A DNA stretch of 64,000 bases from Luidia sarsii. Taxonomy: Eukaryota; Echinodermata; Asteroidea; Paxillosida; Luidiidae. The notes under the pieces were generated by a model. It ran no database searches. It was not told the DNA's origin and saw nothing but the letters and a program-made list of their open reading frames with translations. The stretch spans positions 3,423,301 through 3,487,300 of the forward strand of contig OX465104.1 of assembly GCA_949987565.1 (NCBI GenBank). The letters are read 5' to 3'. Below, in pieces: positions 56,415 through 64,000 of this stretch. Within the stretch, counting starts at the first letter, position 1. The number at the start of each line of letters is the position of its first letter. Position numbers and translations under genes: made by a program.

Positions 56415-56665
56415 TGGCGGTTGTCACTGTGTCCGGCCAACTGTTAGCGATATTTCCTTTCTAAAACTGCTGCTCTACTGAGCCGTTTTTTACACTCACA
56501 GAGATGATTGGTATTTATATCTACATCAGTGGCGGCATTTTAACATTAGAGACACCGCCACCGCTGGGTCGCTGGGAGGTTTCAGGCAACGGCAAATCGA
56601 AACAGTTCGCTCGGGGAATCGACGGTAGGAGTAGTGCACAAGGTCTAACAGTCGGTGTTACGTAA
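56415..56665 (+). pseudogene. decayed 5' copy of the glycosyltransferase-like gene
   Basis: Matches 52335-52530: for example CACTCACAGAGATGATTGG, AGTGGCGGCATTTTAACATT, CACCGCCACCGCTGGGTCGC, GAGGTTTCAGGCAACGGC. In frame it reads FFTLTEMIGIYIYISGGILT, LETPPPLGRWEVSGNG and continues to a stop near 56663. A stop precedes the hydrophobic part and there is no start or catalytic domain. Confidence 0.88.
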
Positions 56666-58616
56666 TCACTTTGCACCTCTCGACCAATCAGAATGCCGCA
56701 GTTGGCCCCACGTGACCCCTCATGGGCGTAAAATGAGGAACAGGAATATTCCTTTTTTGGGCGGGGTGTAGGTATATTTGTGAGGGGCTATTGTAAAAAA
56801 AAATAATCAAAAGAGCTTATCGTTTATCTCACGATTAGGCATTACGCGGCATGAAGGAATTCTAATGTGAGGGTAATGTATCGTGGGAGGCCCGGTTTTC
56901 GACGGTACGCGTTTTCGATGCTTGGCCTTCTAACTCACATCGCACGATGAAAACAACTCCATATAACGATATCAGACTTCGTATCTTTCGGTTTGTTTCC
57001 TGCTCTTGTCCGTCACCAAAAATGAGGAAAGTTAAGGCTCTTCCGGTAGGCCAAACTCGTGTGATTCAAAAAGAAGCTCTTTTGGGGTCTATCTTCCTAG
57101 GTACAATATTGGCAGTTGCTTCGTAGCTCCAGTTTTCTTTATTGTTGGTCCTAAAAAAATCTGAGTGTACCATAACAGTGTACCTTATTTAAAGGCATAA
57201 AGTAACATGGCCTAATAGGCTAAAAAAAAACACCCCAAAACCAAACGGGCAGCTAGAGAAAGTACCAAGAAGGAGGAAATGTGTCTCTTGAGTAATATTG
57301 GGAAAGGTCATAAGTGAAGAAGCAGTGAGAAAGAGGATTTAGGAGGTTTTTTTTTAAATGTCACAGAAGAAGACATCAACCAGATAAAAAATACAACCCC
57401 ACCAAAAGGGCAAAGAAAAAAGAATCTGCTTCCATGGCTGAATCACAATTAGCTTGGACCAAGCCGAACTATCACATCCTGCCTCGATGTATCTTCTGAT
57501 GTGGAAATTAACAAGGACGAGAAATGCTGCATGTGTCACTTAGAGATACCGCCCTACCGTATTTCATCCTCTATATTTACTTGAAGATCCAAATTCAAAA
57601 AAGTTTAAAGATATCTTTCAGTTAAATGAACTTCTTTTCATATTTTAAGAAAATTATTCTCAATTTGAATGATTCATTATGGTGATTAAATTTATTTCCT
57701 TTTTATTATGAGGACAGTTTTGATGAATTGGAAAAGGATGGGATAGTGAAGGGAAAGGAGTTGACAGGTGATAACAAAAAGTCAATCCAACTTTCCCATC
57801 TCAAAGTGGCTCAGGGCAATGGGACACAATTAATGCAAAGTTTTAAGCATAAATTATGAATGTTTTGAGGAAAGTGTTAGAAGCAGTGTCGAAAAAAACC
57901 CCGAAAGATGAAAAAAAAACATACAGGGAAGAATTTTACAGTGCCACACAGCATTAGAGTTATTTTAAGAATTCATTTTGCGTTTGGCTGCACTAGGACA
58001 CCTTACTAAACACCACCGTCGAAAGTAGGTCACGATGCTTACTGCGCAGTGCGCCGTGGACATCAACAAAACCGGGCAATCTGACAGAAATGACTGGCTT
58101 GATCAACATTCTACATGATTATTCTAATAGTCTGTGGTGTAGACAAAGTGACCGAGACCTCTTTTAGTGCGATACTTTCGTTCACATTGGTCAGCTTGAA
58201 GAAAAGGCCTTATATCGTCGAAAACCGGTAACTGGAGGATACACTTACGATGAAATTTATTACCCGCGATATAAAATGATACGGTCTCACGGGCAAACCT
58301 CACGTACTCGGCTATTGCGTAACAATAAACCATGTGACGTCACTTTAATGAGTCATCGCGAAGATGGTATAGGCCTAAACAAAGTTGGGCCGTCAATATC
58401 GTCTATCGGGCCCGTTTTAAACACTCAAATTAAGCATTTGTAATTAGCGGTCCTAATGCAATCGAGAGGCAAACGGGTATAATCCTCCCGACAATAAACT
58501 GAACTGTACGCGGCATCAATTGACCCGTACGTGACGTCTACATTAACCCGTAAACAACGCACTGTACTCGATTGGGGGGGGGGACTATTGTGTCGGTATT
58601 TTTCTTGTGGGTAATA
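56666..58616. other. spacer of the giant inverted repeat, first part
   Basis: AT-rich, no recognised gene or repeat family in about 1.95 kb. Confidence 0.4.
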
Positions 58617-58870
58617 TATGACCCGGCACAACGACATGAGGAATATCCAACCAAAACACTTTTTAAGTAAACAACGCCTGAAGTTTAAAGTATCTTCACA
58701 ATTCGATTACAAATCAATTTTCTTTTGTTTGTATTTTCGGAAATTTTAAGTATTAGAGGATATTACATTTTGATATCATTTGAAAGCTAATGGTATACTT
58801 TTTCACATCATTAGAAAACCTCAAAATCTCAAAAGTGGGGTTATTCCTCATTATGCTGTGCCGGGTCACA
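58617..58870. mobile_element. GTGACCCGGCAC MITE, complete
   Basis: Ends ATGACCCGGCACAACGACAT and ATGCTGTGCCGGGTCACAT. Within the spacer, so present once. Confidence 0.85.
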
Positions 58871-60120
58871 TATGATCTAATTTTAAGGATTAACCCTATC
58901 TGAACTCGGGGGGGGGGGGCTCGGAAGCCCCCTCCATATTTGTTATTACAGCACCGCGACCGCTAGGAATTTTGGATTCTCGCGTCATGACCATTCCCCC
59001 TTTTGCCTTGCGCACATTTTGATTCCTAATTTGTCCATATCGGAGTTATCTATCTAGTGTTACATGTAAATTAGTATGTGTATATATTATATTTGTGTAC
59101 AATTTCAAAGTGTCAGGCAGTGGCTTGCATTTCTTTATGAATCGTACTCAGTAATTGATTTGTTGCACTAATTGTATGCTTCTGAATAATTCTGAGAGAA
59201 ACTAATTAAAGTTTGGAAAAAATAAAAAAGAAAAGAAATATAAACGATGAAAACATAAAGGCATAACAAGTGCTGGCTGTTTGCAGCAAATGGGGACTTG
59301 AATTTTAACTGTGAACAAAGAGTTAAATCAGAACTTAATGATTTCTCATCTGGGAAACCTAATTCTAATTTTGACATAGTTTCCTCATGGTTTTGAACTT
59401 TTTTATGCTGAAATTGTGAACAATTAGCCCCCAAAAACAAAACATTCATTATGAATAGTTAATTACATAATTATTCAAAAAATTTGCATATCTAATTAAA
59501 ATTACTTTTCAGATTCAGCATATTGACATCTATCTGCGAGCAAAATTTTAAGTTCATCGGACCTTCCGTTTCTGAGATCAATATTTTCATGGAGCGAAAG
59601 AGCCCAGTACACACGGTGTTAAACGTTTCAAAGTCAATTAATTCATTGCCCATTCGCTCATTTAGTCAATTCACAGCTCATGTGTACTTATTTGCTCCTT
59701 TCAATGCTCATTTGACTGATTTTTCTATATTTTACTATTTTTTTTACAAAATGTTTCATTAACTCAATTTTACTCACTTTACTAATTGTTTTACTGATTA
59801 ATGCTCAATTCAATGCTCATTTTACTAATTTATTCTCAATTGGTAAACTCATTTGTTCGCTCTTTGGTTCAAATAGAACAAAATTAGAATAAATTTTATT
59901 TCAATGTTCGTTGTTTGTAGATTCTTGTTTTTATTATAATTAATGTCGAAACCACCATCTTCTGTTACCATCGGTACGCAGCGGAATCGTCCGAAACAAA
60001 CATTGGATTTGTAGGTAACAAAAAAAAAATTATCATCGGTGATGATGTTCCAAATTCCATTGAATTGCATTTTAATGATTTCATTGAAGTACTAGGGGTG
60101 TTTTTTCTAAGCCTCGAGAT
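58871..60120. other. spacer of the giant inverted repeat, second part
   Basis: AT-rich with ATTCAATGCTCATTTNACT-like short repeats near 59690-59825. No gene supported. Confidence 0.4.
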
Positions 60121-60126
60121 TATTTA

Positions 60127-60650
60127 CTCATCACTGTCTCTACGGATTTCTTCCGCTAATTCATCAGGTTGGTGTTTAGGGAGTACCCTGTCTATAGGGC
60201 CTTGCTAGGTCGCATGCCTTTATCTACTTTTTCTTTGAGGTCTTCCACGATATCTTCGTGTGTTTTATTGTCTCACAGAAAAAGTAACATATTACGAAGA
60301 ATTCCTAACATTTGTCGAAGAAGAATTGCTTGACTGCCCAGAGGGTCTTCCTATAGGCTTTGTCTTTGGCTTCATCTTCATCCATACCCTCGTCGATGTG
60401 CTTCTCATGTTTTTTTCACTCGCATCTCTTCGATGGCTTCTCTTGCCTCGTCCAACCAGTCTTGATAAGTAGCATTATCTTCCAACTCGGAGCTCGACTC
60501 GTCTTCTTCGGATGACTCGTCACTTTCTTCCTCTGGTTCGAGTTCTCTCCTCCGAATCATCGTCAACAAACGGTAATTCGGTTCCGTGACTTTCTGTTGC
60601 CGAATTTAGGCATCTGCGCTGCTTAAATCCGGGTTGATATAAAATGATCC
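60127..60650 (-). pseudogene. decayed reading frame of an acidic/helical protein
   Basis: Read on the - strand, consecutive frames join by single-base shifts: EPEEESDESSEEDESSSELE, DNATYQDWLDEAREAIEEMR, HEKHIDEGMDEDEAKDKAYR, KTLWAVKQFFFDK, THEDIVEDLKEKVDKGMR and VLPKHQPDELAEEIRRDSDE before TAA. At least three frameshifts and two in-frame stops. Composition (acidic stretch, then charged helices, DEDEAKDKAY) resembles the C-terminal part of unnamed repeat-borne proteins common in marine invertebrate genomes. Family not recognised. Confidence 0.5.
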
Positions 60651-61377
60651 ACGTAAGAATCGCCAGCCCGAAATGCCCCGACTTTACGATCAGCGTCAAT
60701 GTCACCCATACCCAATTCAAATGCAGCATGTGCGCATTCTACATATTTTTGCAGGTTATATTGCCAATTGTAGCGTTTGCCACAAAAACAACCAATTTTA
60801 CCACTACTGCTAATTCTAAAGATGGTTAGATTAGCGCTGGCTTCAGAAACATGTTATTCGAAGGCGCAGAAAGCCTTCAGTGAAATATCGTAAGAAAATA
60901 TATGCGTCTGAAAAAATCAAATCACTAAGAACAATACATCACAAAATTCACCATACAGTATATCAAAATACTTAAAACAAGAAATGTACGAAGTCGTGAA
61001 AGCATTTTAAAAGAAAAATGAATGAAAAGTATCATTAAGATCATTTTAATATTACAATATAGGCCTGACGTCAGAACAAAACAAAAGAAACCGAAGTGTA
61101 ATAACCGTCATTGTTATTCCAATGCTTCGGCTACACATGTTAAATGCTTCACCAGATCAATCTTTATTAGCAGATAATATATAGTTCATGCCCACTTCAT
61201 CACGTTTCCAAGAGTCGCACCAACTGTATGATTAAATTGCGAGGTGACCAACATAGCAGACATGCACGGTGAAAACGGCAGAATTCGTGTCTCGGTTAGT
61301 GTTACTTCTCTGAACTAAGTTAACTGTATCACCAAGTAATATGATATCACATTGGTGACGAGGATAAAACCAACCAT
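60651..61377. other. spacer of the giant inverted repeat, last part
   Basis: No recognised feature. Confidence 0.4.
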
Positions 61378-64000
61378 CCTCTACCACCTGGGTAAGCTCA
61401 ATCATAATGATGGCTACTTATTACAAGATTTATCAAAACATTACCACAACCCATGCAAACAAACTCACTAAAAACAGTATTAGTATTCACGTGGTCGGCG
61501 TGATGTCACAGAATGGCATTCTGGCACCTGATTGGACAGTTTGTCTGTTCCATGTTAATCCCTGGAGTGAAAGATTTCTACAGGCTTGAATGATAAAATT
61601 CATGAAATATCATTTTACAACTAAATTAAAAATGTATTTAAACTTAATATCTTAAAGTGATATACAAAAAGGTTGCAAACTGCTTACTGACTAAAATTAC
61701 CAAAATACAAATCTCAAAATTTAGTGGGCCTGACGTTTCGATCCTAGCAGGACCTTTCTCAAAGGCAGAGAAAGGTCCTGCTTTTGAGAAAGGTCCTGCC
61801 TTTGATAAAGGTCCTGCTAGAATCGAAACGTCAGGCCCACTAAATTTGGAGATTGATCTATAACTTCATGCAACTCCATCTGATAAATTTTCACTCATTC
61901 GTTTTAGTCACTCACTTTATTTTAAAAACGTGGACATTGTTATGACCACTCCATAGAAAACTAGACACTCTATGGTAAGTAAGGGAGTGAGCCTTTCAAA
62001 CTCAACAGTCCCGCACAACAGAATAGTACTGTCACACGTCTCTGCACTAAACTGTATGGCTCTGTTCCCGAGTGCATCAAAATATGCATCATTGATCGGA
62101 AAAGCCAAAAGAATTAATAATTAATCATTAATCACGCGGTTGACAGCGAGCCAAATTGGTCGGAACAGAAATATTGATCACATTAGATTGGACGTTTAAA
62201 CAGAAAAAAAGATGAAAAAAGTAAATTGTTTCTCTTTGGAATCGGCCAGATATTTAACACGATTCAATATCGATACCATGCTTGCTCGGAGGTCTTGCAA
62301 ATGCTCTTCGTTTCTGATGCCCAATTGAGACATTTGGAAACGTTCATGGATTTTCGAGGGCAGGGGTTTGCAATACGACCAAAACAAGTCTTAAAGGTGA
62401 ATGAAGCCCAGAGAAAATGTTGGCTTATCTGATTGGGTGTTAAAAAACAACCTACAATTACCTATGTGCTACTCACCTATGAGTTTCATAAAGAGTGAAA
62501 AATCATGGAATTCGGTGGTCGAATTCGCGTTCCCGTAAACCGCCATCTTTTTGAATGGCCCGCCAGTCACTGCGGGGGGGGGGGGGGGGTATGACAACGG
62601 TACCACAAACCTGCATGTAAAATCACTAATACACTATCACGTCCCTGCACTAAACTGCATGGTTCTCTTCCCGAGTTGATTTCCAACCTGTACTTTGAAA
62701 AATGCATCAAAGCACGCATCTGTTTCATTCATATTCGTCCGCGCGATCGAAGCGGTTGAAAGCGAAGCCAAATATTAATTTTGTCTGATCAGAAATATCG
62801 ATCACATCAGATTGGGGTAGGCCTAAGTTAGAGAGATGAAAAAGTCATTTGTTTGTCTATGGGGAGTCGGGCCAGATGTTGGAACGCGATTTATTAATCT
62901 CGAGGCCATGTTTGCTCGGAGCTCTTGCAAATGTTCTTCGTTTCTGATGCCCAATTGAGACACTTGGAAGCGTTCATGGATTTTCCGAGGGCAGGTGTAT
63001 AATAATTATGCAATATTCCGGCGTATTGGTGCATGGTACTGTTCGCAACACAGAGTGAACTATTAAGTCTAAATGAAGTCTCTTTCCGTCATCATGCACC
63101 AACACTTTGATACCCAACATTAAGACTAATCTTTTGCATTTCGTAGTCTTTTAACAGACAAAAAAAGGCCCGTTTAATAGACCTAGGACCTATTCAGTGT
63201 TTTCCCAATTCCGAAGAAAACCATTTAAATTGATATCTAATATTACACAAAAGACTAAAGTCGATTTACTAGGAATTCGAATATCCCTACGCGTTTCTTC
63301 GTCCCTTTACGATAACGCTGAGGATTTGTGAATTCCAGTTCATTTCAGGTCATTTCAGTTAGCAAAGAGTGCCAGGCACATTTCAGGATTGGCCCGCCGA
63401 GAAAGGACCCTGTGTGCAGAGACACACACAGCTATTTACCTAAACTGATCTACTGACCCCATACTGAACCGCGCACTTACCCCACCCTTCAAGTCCATAC
63501 CACGTAGTTTATAGCTAGGGGGTCACTCTCACTCCGTCCCTCAGAGAGGGACGCAAGATTCAGGCGAAGTCACCCACCCCTATTCCCTGCCATACGGTTT
63601 GTGCACATTCCTTACCCACACTACGAAATGGATTCTGCTAACTTGTTTCCTACCTAACCAGGGGTCGATTTCACCAAACTCGTCGTAACTTACGATCAAT
63701 TGCAAGACGATGAGCAATGCACAGAAACCATACGGTGTATCACAACTTACGATGGGTTATCAATCGTAAGTTGACTTATAAGATGCATCGTAAGGCTTCG
63801 TGAAATATGGGTTCCGGCTACCATCTCTTCTCATAGCCGGCTATAGCCAGCAGTTTACAGCATGCTTGTACTCTGGCATGAAACTAAAGCGGTGTTTGGG
63901 TTGGCTAGCTCATTCTATGAATCATGAGTTTCTTGGCTTCAGCCAATGTCGTTTGATGAGCGGCTCTATGAAATTGTCTCCAGAGCAGGATGGGCTATAC
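61378..64000 (-). repeat. giant inverted repeat, right arm (continues beyond the window)
   Basis: Reverse complement of 53745-56352. The match is unbroken at the last base of the window, so the arm is longer than seen. Its order of elements mirrors the left arm; the inverted-dimer element at 61655-61855 has an extra partial head (GAGAAAGGTCCTGCTTTTGA) relative to the left copy. Confidence 0.93.
61655..61855 (-). mobile_element. inverted-dimer element in right arm
   Basis: Counterpart of 55870-56065 with extra tandem head fragments in the loop. Confidence 0.85.

Noticed and set aside
58617..58870. Terminal repeat of the giant inverted repeat
   Set aside because: It is a complete, common MITE lying in the spacer, not at the arm ends.

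Overview
The window looks like nuclear DNA of a marine invertebrate deuterostome, most probably an echinoderm; this placement is inference. Three things point that way: spliced metazoan genes (a bacterial-type gamma-glutamyltranspeptidase of the kind kept in some marine invertebrates, and an FBXL16 orthologue), GC-rich exons embedded in AT-rich introns and intergenic DNA full of simple-sequence arrays, and many short inverted-repeat transposons. Nothing is prokaryotic: there are no operons, ribosome binding sites or CRISPR. Only three intact protein-coding loci can be supported, all on the + strand.

Layout. (1) 1-3788: the last three visible exons of a YwrD-like gamma-glutamyltranspeptidase (1-71, 1053-1223, 3477-3788); the 5' part lies outside the window. 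Its last intron holds a minisatellite of about 85-100 bp units that has copied the gene's own splice acceptor and first exon bases. (2) 3789-14089: no gene; a GGCTCT hexamer array, a GA-rich array and several families of short mobile elements, some nested. (3) 14090-40455: FBXL16 (F-box plus leucine-rich repeats) in three coding exons (14090-15363, 38806-38954, 40307-40455). Intron 1 is 23.4 kb and is a museum of satellite-like arrays (GA/CT tracts, 22-bp, 12-bp and 21-bp minisatellites, GGAAT, GGGCA and GGCTCN arrays). Intron 2 is mostly a CCTGT pentamer array with a 160-bp higher-order period that ends close to the final splice acceptor. (4) 40456-52334: no intact gene; dispersed repeats, a 186-bp MITE with a 9-bp target duplication, and a mosaic segmental duplication (46862-51240) carrying two copies of a probable non-LTR retrotransposon ORF end. 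(5) 52335-53495: an intronless type II membrane glycosyltransferase-like gene. (6) 53745-64000: a giant imperfect inverted repeat (arms of at least 2.6 kb, spacer about 5.0 kb). At its inner left breakpoint sit a 45-bp fragment and a decayed 5' copy of the glycosyltransferase gene. The right arm runs off the window, so an inverted second glycosyltransferase copy may lie just beyond.

The three genes are functionally unrelated (glutathione-type gamma-glutamyl metabolism, F-box adaptor/regulator, secretory-pathway glycosylation) and share no pathway visible here. The main interest is in the repeat biology: splice sites captured in a minisatellite, dispersed repeats carrying perfect histone-mRNA-type stem-loops, an inverted-dimer retroposon-like family with 11-14 bp target duplications, and the giant inverted duplication with a templated breakpoint.
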